From assembly GCF_013408535.1 (NCBI RefSeq), contig NZ_JACBZA010000001.1, positions 2,502,850 through 2,566,849 of the forward strand: DNA of 64,000 nucleotides, given 5' to 3'. The notes under the pieces were generated by a model. It ran no database searches and was not told where the DNA came from. It saw only the letters and a list, made by a program, of their open reading frames with translations. The translations under genes and the position numbers were made by a program. This DNA comes from Actinopolymorpha cephalotaxi (GTDB lineage: Bacteria; Actinomycetota; Actinomycetes; Propionibacteriales; Actinopolymorphaceae). The first letter of the stretch is position 1. Every line of letters starts with the position of its first letter. Positions 24,473-33,432 of the stretch are shown piece after piece.

Positions 24473-25693
24473 GTGCCCGCGACCGATCCGCCCGCGTCGA
24501 AGCCGCCCGTCTCCACCCTGCTCGTCACCCTCACCGGCCGGGACCGCCCCGGCGTCACCTCCGCGGTGTTCGACACCCTGGCGAGGTACCCGGTCGAGGT
24601 GCTCGACGTCGAACAGGTCGTCCTGCGTGGACGGCTGGTCCTCGGCATCCTGGTGACCGCGCCGCGCGACGTGGGACGGCTGCGGCAGGCTGTGGAGAAG
24701 ACCGGCCGGGGCCTCGGGATGTACGTCGAGACCGAGGACGGCGCCGGCGACAACCGGCCGCGGCGCAGTGGCCGCAGCCACGTCACCGTGCTCGGCCAGC
24801 CGCTGCGGCCGAAGGCGGTCGCGGCGATCGCCGGGCGGATCTCCGACACCGGCGCCAACATCGACCGGATCGTCCGGATCGCCCGCTATCCGGTGGTCGC
24901 CATCGAGATGGACGTGTCCGGCGTCGACCCCGACCTGCTGCGCCAGGCGCTGGCCATCGAGGCCGCCGCCACGCAGGTGGACGTGGCCGTCCAGCCGACG
25001 GGTCTGTACCGCCGGGCCAAGCGCCTGGTCGTGCTGGACGTGGACTCGACCCTGATCCAGGGCGAGGTGATCGAGATGCTCGCCGCGCACGCCGGGTGCG
25101 AGGAGGAGGTCGCCCGGGTCACCGCCGAGGCGATGCGGGGCGAGCTGGACTTCGCCGAGTCACTGCGCCGGCGAGTGGCCCTGCTCGCCGGGGTGGACGC
25201 CGGAGCGCTGGAGGAGGTACGCCGCGAGGTCCTGCTCACCCCCGGCGCCCGTACCCTCACCCGTACCCTCCGTCGGCTCGGCTACCAGATCGGCGTGGTC
25301 AGCGGCGGGTTCACCCAGGTGGTGGAGCCGCTGGCCGCCGAGCTCGGCATCGACTTCGTGGCCGCCAACCGGCTGGAGGTCGCCGACGGGCGGCTCACCG
25401 GCCGGGTCGAGGGACCGATCGTGGACCGCCCCGGCAAGGCGGAGGCGTTGCGGGGGTTCGCCGCGGCGGCCGGCGTCCCGTTGTCGCAGACCGTGGCGAT
25501 CGGAGACGGCGCCAACGACCTGGACATGCTCGCCGCCGCCGGACTCGGGGTGGCGTTCAACGCCAAGCCGGTGGTCCGCGAGGCCGCCGACACCGCGGTC
25601 AGCGTGCCCTACCTGGACGCGATCATCTACCTGCTCGGGATCACCCGGGACGAGGTGGACGCCGCGGACGCGGAGACCACCGAAACAGCTTGA
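24473..25693 (+). CDS. serB: Phosphoserine phosphatase SerB with N-terminal ACT domains
   Basis: 406 residues: two ACT-like domains (about 14-90 and 100-175; TLTGRDRPGVTSAVF and SDTGANIDRIVRI), then a HAD phosphatase. The HAD motifs are DVDSTLIQGE at 189-198, a SGGFTQ phosphate loop, and GDGANDLDML near 344. This ACT-ACT-HAD layout is the mycobacterial/actinobacterial SerB2 type. It catalyses the last step of serine synthesis, removing phosphate from phosphoserine; the ACT domains usually mediate serine feedback. GTG start, leaderless-type -10. Confidence 0.95.
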   Translation: MPATDPPASKPPVSTLLVTLTGRDRPGVTSAVFDTLARYPVEVLDVEQVVLRGRLVLGILVTAPRDVGRLRQAVEKTGRGLGMYVETEDGAGDNRPRRSGRSHVTVLGQPLRPKAVAAIAGRISDTGANIDRIVRIARYPVVAIEMDVSGVDPDLLRQALAIEAAATQVDVAVQPTGLYRRAKRLVVLDVDSTLIQGEVIEMLAAHAGCEEEVARVTAEAMRGELDFAESLRRRVALLAGVDAGALEEVRREVLLTPGARTLTRTLRRLGYQIGVVSGGFTQVVEPLAAELGIDFVAANRLEVADGRLTGRVEGPIVDRPGKAEALRGFAAAAGVPLSQTVAIGDGANDLDMLAAAGLGVAFNAKPVVREAADTAVSVPYLDAIIYLLGITRDEVDAADAETTETA

Positions 25694-25715
25694 CGGACCT
25701 CCATCCGGCGGCGAA

Positions 25716-25745
25716 TACTCTGGTTCGAGTAAACGAGCCCGAGTA
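25716..25745. promoter_or_regulatory. Operator-like GAGTA repeats upstream of the PadR gene
   Basis: TACTC (25716-25720) and GAGTA (25727-25731) form an inverted repeat with a six-base spacer, and GAGTA recurs at 25741-25745. They lie about 45-70 bases before the padR start, consistent with autoregulation. The assignment is inference. Confidence 0.45.
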
Positions 25746-25787
25746 ACGATCGCTGCCCGAGTCGGCAGCGGACCCGACGGAGGAACG

Positions 25788-26471
25788 ATGGCCACGCCGC
25801 GTATGACGAACCCGCTGGCGCTGGCCGTGCTGGTCCTGCTCTACGAGCGCCCCATGCACCCGTACGAGATGTCCACCACGCTGCGCGAGCGGCGCAAGGA
25901 GGACAGCATCAAGCTCAACTACGGCTCGCTGTACTCCGTTGTCGCCTCGCTGCAGAAGTCCGGCCTGATCGAGGCGCGGGAGACGCTGCGGGAGGGCAAC
26001 CGGCCCGAACGGACGATCTACACGATCAGCGAGCCCGGCAAGGCCAGGATGACCGACTGGCTGAGCGAACTCATCAGCGTGCCGAAGAAGGAGTTCACCA
26101 ACTTCGAGGCGGCGCTGTCGCTGATGGGTGCGCTCGACCCGCAGGAGGTGCTCCGGCTGCTGGAGTTGCGGCTGAGCGCCCTGGAGATGCAGCGGACGGC
26201 GGGTGAGGCGGTCAGGGCGGCCGCACCGCCCAACTTCCCGCGGATCTTCATGATCGAGTACGACTTCACCTCCGCCCTGCTGGACGCGGAGATCGCGTTC
26301 GTCCGCTCCCTCGTGCACGACCTGCGCACGAAGGAGCTCGGCGGCTTCCGGCTGTGGCAGCGGATGTCGGAGCTGCGGGCCGGCGACCTCTCCTCCGGGG
26401 AAGCCTCGGCGATCCTGCACGAGGAGTTCCCCGACGAACTCGACTGGACGGAGGACGGCCACACGGGCTAG
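25788..26471 (+). CDS. PadR family transcriptional regulator
   Basis: A 227-residue PadR protein. The N-terminal winged helix has LAVLVLLYERPMHPYEMSTT and the recognition helix region SIKLNYGSLYSVVASLQKSG (about 45-64), then the wing. The C-terminal helical domain (about 100-220) marks the longer subfamily-2 (Vir-like) PadR. ATG 25788 follows GGAGGAACG. It precedes an ABC-2 exporter by about 250 bases, the common layout of PadR repressors with the drug or lipid exporter they control. Confidence 0.92.
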   Translation: MATPRMTNPLALAVLVLLYERPMHPYEMSTTLRERRKEDSIKLNYGSLYSVVASLQKSGLIEARETLREGNRPERTIYTISEPGKARMTDWLSELISVPKKEFTNFEAALSLMGALDPQEVLRLLELRLSALEMQRTAGEAVRAAAPPNFPRIFMIEYDFTSALLDAEIAFVRSLVHDLRTKELGGFRLWQRMSELRAGDLSSGEASAILHEEFPDELDWTEDGHTG

Positions 26472-26723
26472 CGCCGCTTCGGCGCTGGGCGCCGACGAAG
26501 ACGCGGCCCCCGACCAGGTGCGGCAACACCACGGTCAGGGGCCGGCTGAACAACCTCGAGTCGAGCCCGTCGCCGGGCGCGGATCCCAAGGCCTCCATCG
26601 CACAGGGTATCCGCGTACCGCGACCACTCGACTCCTTCACCCCCTGGGCTCACCCCACGGTTCACGCCTGGGTGACCCGGCCCGTCCGGCGACCGTCCGG
26701 CGGGCGTCACACGAAGGAGCACC

Positions 26724-27800
26724 ATGTCCGCGTACGCGGCGTCCGGGGTCCTCGACGACCTCGGACCACTCCCCTCCGGCCGGCCCGCCATCGAGGTGGC
26801 AGGCCTGACCAAGACCTACGGCAGCGGCGACAAGGCCGTCCGGGCCCTGGCCGGCATCAGCTTCGCCGTACCAGCCGGGTCGGTCTTCGGACTGCTCGGC
26901 CCCAACGGCGCCGGCAAGTCCACGACAGTGAAGATCCTCACCACGCTCTCCCGCGCCGACGCGGGCTCCGCGAGCGTCGCCGGAATCGACGTGCACCGCC
27001 GGCCGGCGCTGGTACGCCGGGCGATCGGGTACGTCTCGCAGAAACCGGCCTTCGACCCGATGGGGACCGGCCGGGAGAACCTGATCCTGGCCGGCCGTGT
27101 CCACGGGCTGTCCGGCCCGGCTGCCCGGGCCCGGGCACAGGAACTACTCGCCCGCTTCGGTCTCGCCGAGGCGGCCGACCGGCCGGCCGGCAAGTGGTCG
27201 GGCGGCATGCAGCGCAAGCTCGACGTCGCCACCGGCCTGGTGCACCGGCCGTCGGTGCTGTTCATGGACGAACCCACCACCGGACTGGACCCGCAGGCCC
27301 GGGCGGAGATGTGGGCCGAGATCGCCCGGCTGGCCCGCGACGACGGGCTGACCGTGCTGCTCACCACGCACTACCTGGAGGAGGCGGACCGGCTCGCCGA
27401 CCAACTGGTGATCATCGACCGCGGCCGGGTCGTCGCCGCCGGTACGCCGGACGAGCTGAAGGCCCAGCTGGATGGGGACACCGTCCAGGCTGAAATCGCC
27501 GGTGCCGGGCAGGCCGGGCAGGCCGGGCAGGCCGAGGCGGCCGAGGCGGCCCGGTCGGTGCTGGGCGGCGTACCGGGCGTGCACGACGTCACGGTGGAGG
27601 AGACGACCGTGCGGGCGCGGGTGACCAACGGTGCGGCCGCGCTGCCCGCCGTACTGGCCGCTCTCGACGCGGCCCGGATCGGCCTCACCGCGGTCACCGT
27701 GGCCCGGCCCTCCCTCGACGACGTGTACCTGCGCCACGCCGGCCGATCCTTCGACCGTGCCGACGCCGCACCCCTTCCCCGGCAGGAGACGAACCGATGA
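26724..27800 (+). CDS. ABC-2 exporter ATP-binding protein (DrrA-like)
   Basis: A 358-residue ATPase: Walker [10 protein letters not shown] at 59-67, Q-loop near VSQKPAF, signature [12 protein letters not shown], Walker B VLFMDEP and H-loop TTHYLEEA. The C-terminal domain (about 240-345) has the DrrA-type C-terminal fold, with a short [15 protein letters not shown] low-complexity insertion. ATG 26724 follows GAAGGAGCACC. Its stop overlaps the permease start (ATGA). It energises an exporter in the cytoplasmic membrane, perhaps of antibiotics or lipids. Confidence 0.95.
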   Translation: MSAYAASGVLDDLGPLPSGRPAIEVAGLTKTYGSGDKAVRALAGISFAVPAGSVFGLLGPNGAGKSTTVKILTTLSRADAGSASVAGIDVHRRPALVRRAIGYVSQKPAFDPMGTGRENLILAGRVHGLSGPAARARAQELLARFGLAEAADRPAGKWSGGMQRKLDVATGLVHRPSVLFMDEPTTGLDPQARAEMWAEIARLARDDGLTVLLTTHYLEEADRLADQLVIIDRGRVVAAGTPDELKAQLDGDTVQAEIAGAGQAGQAGQAEAAEAARSVLGGVPGVHDVTVEETTVRARVTNGAAALPAVLAALDAARIGLTAVTVARPSLDDVYLRHAGRSFDRADAAPLPRQETNR

Positions 27801-28654
27801 CCACCTTCCCCGACACCCGCTCCGACACCCGGCCTGATCCCCGCACCGGCGTACGCGCCCGGCGGCGGGGAGGCTCGGCCGGCACGTTCCTGGCCCACTC
27901 CGCGTACCTCACCGGACGGTCGTTGCGCACCTTGACCAGGCAGCCGGCGTACCTCGCGTTCACCCTGATCCAGCCCATGATCTGGCTGCTGCTGTTCGGC
28001 CAGCTGTTCCGCAACGTCGCCCGGCTCCCCGGCTTCGGCACCGGCTCCTACCTGGAGTACCTCACGCCCGGCGTGGTGGTGATGACGGCGATGTTCTCCG
28101 CCGGCTGGGCGGGCACGTCGTTCATCCAGGACATGGAACGCGGCGTGATGGACCGCAACCTCACCTCACCGCTCAGCCGCGGCGCGCTGATCACCGGGTC
28201 GCTGGCCTTCCAGGCGGTGACCACGGTGATCCAGTCGCTGATCGTCCTCGGCGTCGGGTTCGCGGCCGGTGCACGCTTCGCCGGCGGCGTGCCGGGCGTG
28301 CTGGTCGTACTGGTGTGCGCCGTCGCGCTGGCGGTCGTGTTCGCCGCCCTGTCGGACGCGATCGCGCTGCTGGTGCACCAGCAGGAGGCGCTGATCGCGA
28401 TCTCGCAGTTCCTGATCCTGCCGCTGTCGTTCCTGTCCTCGGTGATGATGGCGCCCGCGCTGATGCCGGCCTGGGTGGGCGACGTGGCGAGGTTCAACCC
28501 GGTGGACTGGGCCGCCGTCGCCGCCCGCTCGGCGGTCTCCGCGACGCCGGACTGGGGCCTCGTCAGTGGCCGGCTCGGGCTGCTGGCGGCGCTCGTCGCC
28601 GTGATGGGCTGGCTCGCGGCGCGAGCGTTCCGCTCCTACCAGCGCTCGGTCTGA
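27797..28654 (+). CDS. ABC-2 type exporter permease (DrrB-like)
   Basis: A 285-residue membrane protein with six hydrophobic segments (about 62-82, 97-115, 137-158, 165-185, 192-213 and 249-268). The motif MDRNLTSPLSRGALI (about 117-131) after the second helix is typical of ABC-2/DrrB permeases. ATG 27797 overlaps the ATPase stop (TGA 27798-27800), so the pair is translated as a unit. It is followed immediately by a strong hairpin. Confidence 0.93.
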   Translation: MTTFPDTRSDTRPDPRTGVRARRRGGSAGTFLAHSAYLTGRSLRTLTRQPAYLAFTLIQPMIWLLLFGQLFRNVARLPGFGTGSYLEYLTPGVVVMTAMFSAGWAGTSFIQDMERGVMDRNLTSPLSRGALITGSLAFQAVTTVIQSLIVLGVGFAAGARFAGGVPGVLVVLVCAVALAVVFAALSDAIALLVHQQEALIAISQFLILPLSFLSSVMMAPALMPAWVGDVARFNPVDWAAVAARSAVSATPDWGLVSGRLGLLAALVAVMGWLAARAFRSYQRSV

Positions 28655-28655
28655 G

Positions 28656-28696
28656 GGTCCGGGCCCGACCCGGAGTTCGCGGGTCGGGCCCGGACC
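28656..28696. terminator. Bidirectional terminator between exporter and sixA
   Basis: A perfect 17-bp stem, GGTCCGGGCCCGACCCG (28656-28672) with its complement at 28680-28696, and a 7-base loop. No T run follows on either side, as is common for GC-rich actinomycete terminators. It begins two bases after the permease stop. Confidence 0.85.
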
Positions 28697-28753
28697 ATGC
28701 TCAGAAGGCAGGCTCGGGTCGGGCCCGGCTTCGGCCAGGCTTGCGTCCCAGAG

Positions 28754-29377
28754 TCAGGATGGCTGCCGGACGACCGCCCGGAGCCGGCCCGACCCCGGCC
28801 CCACCGTCTTCCACGGGCCCGCGACGTCGAACACCGCGAGCGTGCCGGTGGGGTATCCGCCGGCCAGCCCGTGCCGGTCCGCCCCGGACGAGCCGTCGTC
28901 GAGTACGGCGGCGAGGCTCCCGATCGACGGGTTGTGCCCCACCACGAGCAGGGTCCGCACGTTCTCGGGTGCCTCGGTCACGATGTCGAGCAGGTCGTCC
29001 ACGGTGTTGGCGTAGACCCGCCGGTCGACGTCGACCTCCACCTCGACCTTCACCTCAGGTCCAGCAGGCTCGACCTCCACCTCAACTCGAGAGTCGGTGG
29101 ACGAGCCGGACGTGGTCGACTGGTCCGGGCTGCCGCCCGCGGCGTACACACCCGCCGCCTCGGCGAACTCCGTCCAGGTCTGCCGGGTCCGCAGCGAGGG
29201 CGACACGACCACCAGGTCGGGGACCAGGCCGCGTTCCCGTACCTCCCGCCCGGCGTAGCCGGACTGCGCCCGGCCGCGGGCGGCCAGGGGACGGTCGGCG
29301 TCGGCCACTCCCAGCGGCGACTCGGCCTTGCCGTGGCGCAGGAGCAGCAACCGGCGGTTCGTCCGGAGCATCCTCAC
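28754..29377 (-). CDS. sixA: Phosphohistidine phosphatase SixA-like
   Basis: A 207-residue histidine-phosphatase-superfamily protein. The catalytic [10 protein letters not shown] is at about 10-19, and the second histidine is in [11 protein letters not shown]. Between them an insertion (about residues 80-118) is acidic and valine-rich, with repeated EVEVE and KVEVEVDVD tracts not found in usual SixA proteins of about 160 residues. GTG 29377 overlaps the ribH stop. It removes phosphate from histidine residues, classically on ArcB; the target here is unknown. Confidence 0.9.
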   Translation of the reverse strand: MRMLRTNRRLLLLRHGKAESPLGVADADRPLAARGRAQSGYAGREVRERGLVPDLVVVSPSLRTRQTWTEFAEAAGVYAAGGSPDQSTTSGSSTDSRVEVEVEPAGPEVKVEVEVDVDRRVYANTVDDLLDIVTEAPENVRTLLVVGHNPSIGSLAAVLDDGSSGADRHGLAGGYPTGTLAVFDVAGPWKTVGPGSGRLRAVVRQPS

Positions 29378-29895
29378 CCGATCACCGGAACCACGTGGTG
29401 GTCACCACCCGGCGGAAGCGCGCCGGCCAGGTCGCGCAGGGTCACCGCCGTCCGCAGCGCCGCCTGGGTGGACTCGTATCCCCGGTCCTCGTGTGAGCCG
29501 GGCAGCCCGGCCCGGTCCAGCGCCTGCTCGGCCGTGTCGCAGGTGAGCAGGCCGAAGCCGATCGGCACGCCGGTCTGCACGCTCACCTCGGTGAGGCCGA
29601 CCGTCGCCGCCTGGCAGACGTACTCGAAGTGCGGAGTGCCACCCCGTACGACGGTGCCCAGGGCCACCACGGCGTCCAGGCCGGACCGGGCGAGCCGCGC
29701 GGCCACCACCGGAAGCTCGAACGAGCCCGGCACCCGCACCATCACCGGGTCGCTCACCCCGGCCTCGGCCAGCGCCCGCAGCGCGCCGTCCACCAGGCCG
29801 CCCATCACCTGGTCGTGCCACGACGCGGCGACCACGCCGACCCGCAGGCCGGCGCCGTCGATCCGGTCCGCGCCCGGTGCACCCGTTCCGCTCAT
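29374..29895 (-). CDS. ribH: 6,7-dimethyl-8-ribityllumazine synthase
   Basis: 173 residues with the lumazine synthase core: [18 protein letters not shown] near 22-40, [15 protein letters not shown] (substrate pocket), [15 protein letters not shown], and [19 protein letters not shown]. The active-site His is in GGTPHFEY. It condenses the RibA/RibB-derived dihydroxybutanone phosphate with the pyrimidine. ATG 29895 overlaps the ribBA stop (ATGA), and its own stop overlaps sixA. It is the last rib gene of the FMN-riboswitch transcript. Confidence 0.96.
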   Translation of the reverse strand: MSGTGAPGADRIDGAGLRVGVVAASWHDQVMGGLVDGALRALAEAGVSDPVMVRVPGSFELPVVAARLARSGLDAVVALGTVVRGGTPHFEYVCQAATVGLTEVSVQTGVPIGFGLLTCDTAEQALDRAGLPGSHEDRGYESTQAALRTAVTLRDLAGALPPGGDHHVVPVIG

Positions 29896-31151
29896 GAAGC
29901 CCTCCCGGTGGTCTGCCGAACGACGCCGGCCTCGGCCGGCAGCGCGTGCCCGAGCCGGTCCCGCTTGGTCGCGAGGTAGCGGGCGTTGTCGCCGTTCGGT
30001 GTGATCGTCAGTGGTGTGGTGGCGGTGACCGTCAGGCCGTACGCCTCCAGCCCGGCTCGTTTGGCTGGGTTGTTGGTGAGCAGGCGCATCCGGTCCACGC
30101 CGAGGTCGGACAGGATCTGCGCGCCGATCCAGTAGTCGCGCGCGTCGACCGGCAGCCCGAGCGCGAGGTTGGCCTCCACCGTGTCGTGGCCGGTGTCCTG
30201 CAGGGCGTACGCGGACAGCTTGGCCAGCAGGCCGATGCCGCGTCCCTCGTGGCCGCGCAGGTAGACGACCACCCCGGCTCCGTCGGCGGCGACCGTCGCG
30301 AGCGCGCGGTCCAGCTGGGGTCCGCAGTCGCAGCGCAGCGAGCCGAACGCGTCGCCGGTGAGGCATTCGGAGTGCAGCCGGACCAGGGGCTCACCGGCAG
30401 CATCAGGAGTGGTCCCGGGTTCGCCGCGGACCAGGGCGACGTGTTCGGACCCGTCGACCGTGCAGCGGTACCCGACGGCCCGGAAGTCGCCGTGCCGGGT
30501 CGGAATCCGGGTCTGCGCGACGCGTTCCACCAGCCGCTCGTGCCGGCGTCGGTGGCGTACGAGATCCTCGATCGTGATCAGCGCGAGGTCGTGCGCGTCC
30601 GCAAACCGGCGGAGCGCGTCCCCGCGCATCATCGTGCCGTCGTCCTCGACCAGCTCGGCGAGTACGCCCACCGGTGGCAGGCCGGCGAGCCGGACCAGAT
30701 CGACCGCGGCCTCGGTGTGCCCCCGTCTGACCAGGACACCGCCGGGCCGGTAGCGCAGCGGGAACACGTGCCCCGGCCGTACGACGTCCGCGGGGCCGGC
30801 GCCCGGATCGGCCAGCAGCCGGATGGTGTGCGTACGGTCCTCGGCGCTGATACCGGTGGTGACCCCGGCGGCCGCGTCCACGGTCACGCAGAACGCGGTG
30901 CGCATGGCGTCCCGGTTGTCCGCGGTCATCGGCCCGATGGCCAGCCGGTCCAGGTCGGCGCCCTCCATCGGTACGCACAGCACGCCGCTGGTGTGCCGCA
31001 CGGTGAACGCCACCAGCTCCGGGGTCGCGGCGGACGCGGCGAAGATGATGTCGCCCTCGTTCTCGCGGTCCTCGTCGTCGACCACGACCACCGCCCGTCC
31101 GGCGGCGAGGTCGGCCAGCGCGCGCTCGACCGGGTCGCGCTCGGTGCTCAT
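29892..31151 (-). CDS. ribBA: Bifunctional DHBP synthase / GTP cyclohydrolase II
   Basis: A 419-residue fusion. The RibB half has [11 protein letters not shown] near residue 26 and [11 protein letters not shown] near 144; the RibA half has [20 protein letters not shown] with the three zinc cysteines, and [13 protein letters not shown]. The two halves make dihydroxybutanone phosphate and the first pyrimidine intermediate from GTP. ATG 31151 overlaps the pnuC stop. The fusion is typical of actinobacteria. Confidence 0.96.
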   Translation of the reverse strand: MSTERDPVERALADLAAGRAVVVVDDEDRENEGDIIFAASAATPELVAFTVRHTSGVLCVPMEGADLDRLAIGPMTADNRDAMRTAFCVTVDAAAGVTTGISAEDRTHTIRLLADPGAGPADVVRPGHVFPLRYRPGGVLVRRGHTEAAVDLVRLAGLPPVGVLAELVEDDGTMMRGDALRRFADAHDLALITIEDLVRHRRRHERLVERVAQTRIPTRHGDFRAVGYRCTVDGSEHVALVRGEPGTTPDAAGEPLVRLHSECLTGDAFGSLRCDCGPQLDRALATVAADGAGVVVYLRGHEGRGIGLLAKLSAYALQDTGHDTVEANLALGLPVDARDYWIGAQILSDLGVDRMRLLTNNPAKRAGLEAYGLTVTATTPLTITPNGDNARYLATKRDRLGHALPAEAGVVRQTTGRAS

Positions 31152-31840
31152 GCCGGATCACCCGCCGCCACGGTGTTCGCAGGCTGGGGTGCCGCCGCGA
31201 TCCGTGCCCGGACACGGGTCCAGGTGACGAAGCCCAGCACGCAGAACCCGCCGTAGACGAGGTAGAGGATCGCCGACGGGTAGTACCCCGCCGCCAGCAG
31301 CAACGGCACCCCGACCGCGTCCACCGCGATCCAGATCAGCCAGAACTCCACCCACCCGCGGGCCATGCCGTAGGTGGCCAGGATGCTGCCGGTGAGGATC
31401 CAGGCGTCGGCGAGCGGTCCCCACGAGCCCAGCAGGCCGAGGAGGTAGGTGAACACCGCCACGCCCACCGCCGCGCCGACCAGCATGCCGACGCGTTCGC
31501 GCCAGGTCGCCCACCGCGGTGCGACCGCGCCGCCGTCACCGGCGTCGGTGCGGGCCTGCCGCCACCGCCACCAGCCGTACGCGCTGACGGCGAAGAAGAA
31601 CACCTGCCGGCCGGCCTGCCCCCACAGGTCCTTGTCCTGCGGGGCGTGGAAGACGCCGCCGAGGAAGACGGTGAACAGCAGGATGTTGCCGATCATGCCG
31701 ACCGGCCAGGCCGCGACCCGGCGGCGCATGCCGAACAGCGCGCTGGCCAGGCCGAAGCCGTTGCCGACGATCTCGCGCCAGAGGATGGTGGAGCCGCCGA
31801 TGTGCAGCTCAGCTCCGACCAGCCAGGTCAACCAGTTCAT
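31148..31840 (-). CDS. PnuC/PnuX family vitamin transporter (probable riboflavin importer)
   Basis: A 230-residue membrane protein with about seven hydrophobic segments. The PnuC signature [20 protein letters not shown] (about 21-40) and the second repeat [13 protein letters not shown] are present. PnuC members import nicotinamide riboside, but actinobacterial members in FMN-riboswitch operons (PnuX, RibM) import riboflavin. Its location between ribE and ribBA under the riboswitch makes riboflavin the likely substrate. ATG 31840 overlaps the ribE stop. Confidence 0.9.
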   Translation of the reverse strand: MNWLTWLVGAELHIGGSTILWREIVGNGFGLASALFGMRRRVAAWPVGMIGNILLFTVFLGGVFHAPQDKDLWGQAGRQVFFFAVSAYGWWRWRQARTDAGDGGAVAPRWATWRERVGMLVGAAVGVAVFTYLLGLLGSWGPLADAWILTGSILATYGMARGWVEFWLIWIAVDAVGVPLLLAAGYYPSAILYLVYGGFCVLGFVTWTRVRARIAAAPQPANTVAAGDPA

Positions 31841-32523
31841 GCGTGTGCTCCTTGGGTGTGCGACCGCTCGCCGGCCTGGTCCGCGACCTGGTCTGTGGGC
31901 TGGGCCGTGGGCTGGGCCGCGCCGGTGGCGGTGAGTCGTTCGACGTACTTCGCGATGACGTCCACCTCGAGGTTGACCGCGGCACCGGGCTGCTTCCCGC
32001 CCAGCGTGGTGACGTCGAGAGTGGTGGGGATGAGCGCGACGGTGAACGCCGGCTCGGGAAGGTCGCGGACCTCGACGACGGTGAGGGACACCCCGTCCAC
32101 GGCGACGGAGCCCTTCTCCGCGACGTAGCGGGCCAGCGGTGGCGGCAGGGCGATCTCGACCAGGTCCCAGCGGGGGGTGGGCCGGCGGGACAGGATGTGG
32201 CCGGTGCCGTCCACGTGCCCCTGCACGATGTGGCCGCCGAGCCGGCCGCCGGCGGGTACGGACCGCTCCAGGTTGACCGGGTGGCCGGGCGCGAGGGCGC
32301 CGAGGCTGGTTCGGGACAGGGTCTCGGCCATCACGTCGGCGGTGAACCGGCCCTCGCCGGGCTCGACCTCGACGACGGTGAGACAGCAGCCGTCGACGGC
32401 GATCGAGTCGCCGTGGCGCGCGTCACTGGTCACCTCGGGTCCGCGTACGGTCAACCGCGCGGAGTCCCCCAGGCGCACGAGGTCGACGACCTCGCCGCGT
32501 TCTTCGACAATTCCGGTGAACAC
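31837..32523 (-). CDS. ribE: Riboflavin synthase alpha chain
   Basis: A 228-residue trimeric riboflavin synthase built of two lumazine-binding repeats: FTGIVEERGEVVDLV at the start with DGCCLTVVEVE, and the second repeat with HIVQGHVDGTGHI and DGVSLTVVEV. The C-terminal tail is a low-complexity QPTAQPTDQ extension of about 30 residues. GTG 32523 follows GAGGGAG, which is partly buried in an adjacent hairpin. It dismutates two ribityllumazines to riboflavin. It is the first gene after the FMN riboswitch. Confidence 0.96.
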   Translation of the reverse strand: MFTGIVEERGEVVDLVRLGDSARLTVRGPEVTSDARHGDSIAVDGCCLTVVEVEPGEGRFTADVMAETLSRTSLGALAPGHPVNLERSVPAGGRLGGHIVQGHVDGTGHILSRRPTPRWDLVEIALPPPLARYVAEKGSVAVDGVSLTVVEVRDLPEPAFTVALIPTTLDVTTLGGKQPGAAVNLEVDVIAKYVERLTATGAAQPTAQPTDQVADQAGERSHTQGAHA

Positions 32524-32532
32524 CGGCTACTC

Positions 32533-32578
32533 CCTCGCCTTCCGGTCTGCCCGAGCGGGCACCGGGGAAAAGGCGAGG
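32533..32578 (-). promoter_or_regulatory. Hairpin over the ribE ribosome binding site
   Basis: AAGGCGAGG (minus, 32541-32533) pairs with CCTCGCCTT (minus, 32578-32570), a 9-bp stem, with an inner CCGGT/ACCGG stem. The 3' arm covers the GAGG part of the ribE ribosome binding site. It lies between the FMN aptamer and ribE, so ligand-dependent hiding of the ribosome site is the likely mechanism. The pairing is seen; the control is inferred. Confidence 0.7.
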
Positions 32579-32654
32579 TCACGGCAGGGGCCGACCCGTC
32601 GACGCGGACGAGGAGTGCCCTCGCCCGCACTGCGGGTACGGAAGCCGTGGCCCG

Positions 32655-32793
32655 CGTGCTGCCTCCCATCCGGACTTTAACCGTCGGTCCAGGAATTCCA
32701 CCTGGTCAACCGGGCGAGGCCGTTGGAACGACTTCGCACGGGTCGCGGACTGTCACCGCCGGTTCGGACTTTCACCGACCCCGGAGCACGCAG
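32655..32793 (-). promoter_or_regulatory. FMN (RFN) riboswitch aptamer
   Basis: The minus strand carries the full set of RFN consensus blocks in order: CTCCGGGGTCGGTGAAAGTC, GGCGGTGACAGTCC, a variable arm, GACGGTTAAAGTCCGGATG and GGGAGGCAGC closing the first helix. This is the FMN-binding aptamer that represses riboflavin genes. It sits about 130 bases before ribE and controls ribE-pnuC-ribBA-ribH. Confidence 0.96.
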
Positions 32794-32840
32794 CGAGCTT
32801 TGAGCTCGTACGACGTTCAGTCTCGCACGGCCTGCCAAGT

Positions 32841-32883
32841 CCGGGCACGGGAGTCCGGCCTCCCCGAACTCCCGCGCGCCCGG
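32841..32883 (-). terminator. Terminator after the cupin gene
   Basis: A stem of CCGGGC plus CGGGAGT (32841-32854) with ACTCCCG and GCCCGG (32868-32883), interrupted by one bulged base on one side and three on the other. It lies about 30-70 bases past the cupin stop and just before the riboswitch promoter area. Confidence 0.65.
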
Positions 32884-32913
32884 ACGGGGGCCGAAGCAAG
32901 GTCCGGTTGACGC

Positions 32914-33423
32914 TCAGACCCAGAACGTGTCGTGCCGGAGGAAGAACTCCGCGCGCTCGGCCTCGTCGGTCCTCGACAGGTCGGGCAGGCCCTCGAAGTA
33001 GCCCTCCCGCGGCGCGCCGGGTGCGAAGTGCAGCAACATGGCGGCCGGTTCGCCGGACTCGTTGCGGAACGCGTGGATTCCGCCCTCGGGCACGTGCACG
33101 TAGTCACCGGGCTCGGTGTCGACCCAGCGGGAGCCGTCGAAGATCCGCACGGTGCCGGTGAGGATGTAGAACGACTCCGAGATGGACCGGTGGAAGTGCG
33201 CGCTCGGCCCGGAGGGTTCGGAGCCCATCTCCCAGCGGTAGAGCCCGAACTCGCCGTTGGTGGACGCACCGGTGGACAGGTAGTGGACGCTGCCGCCGGA
33301 CCGATAGGTGAACTCCGGTGGGTGGTTCGCCGGGCGATGGGTCGCGCTGACCTCGCCGCCGGTGCCGGTGTAGCGCGGCTCGGGATACCGAACGTCGGAG
33401 TAGTCGTACTCGGGAAAGCTCAT
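32914..33423 (-). CDS. Cupin-domain protein
   Basis: A 169-residue single-cupin protein. The first metal motif region HFHRSISESFYILTG (about 76-90) and second PGDYVHVPEGGIHAFRN (about 105-121) match the cupin consensus, with H76, H78, E83 and H117 as probable ligands. ATG 33423 follows GGAGTCCTTC, nine bases after the rpe stop, so it is cotranscribed with rpe. Small-molecule dioxygenase, isomerase or binding function cannot be separated. It occupies the position where many actinobacteria have ribD. Confidence 0.86.
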   Translation of the reverse strand: MSFPEYDYSDVRYPEPRYTGTGGEVSATHRPANHPPEFTYRSGGSVHYLSTGASTNGEFGLYRWEMGSEPSGPSAHFHRSISESFYILTGTVRIFDGSRWVDTEPGDYVHVPEGGIHAFRNESGEPAAMLLHFAPGAPREGYFEGLPDLSRTDEAERAEFFLRHDTFWV

Positions 33424-33432
33424 GAAGGACTC

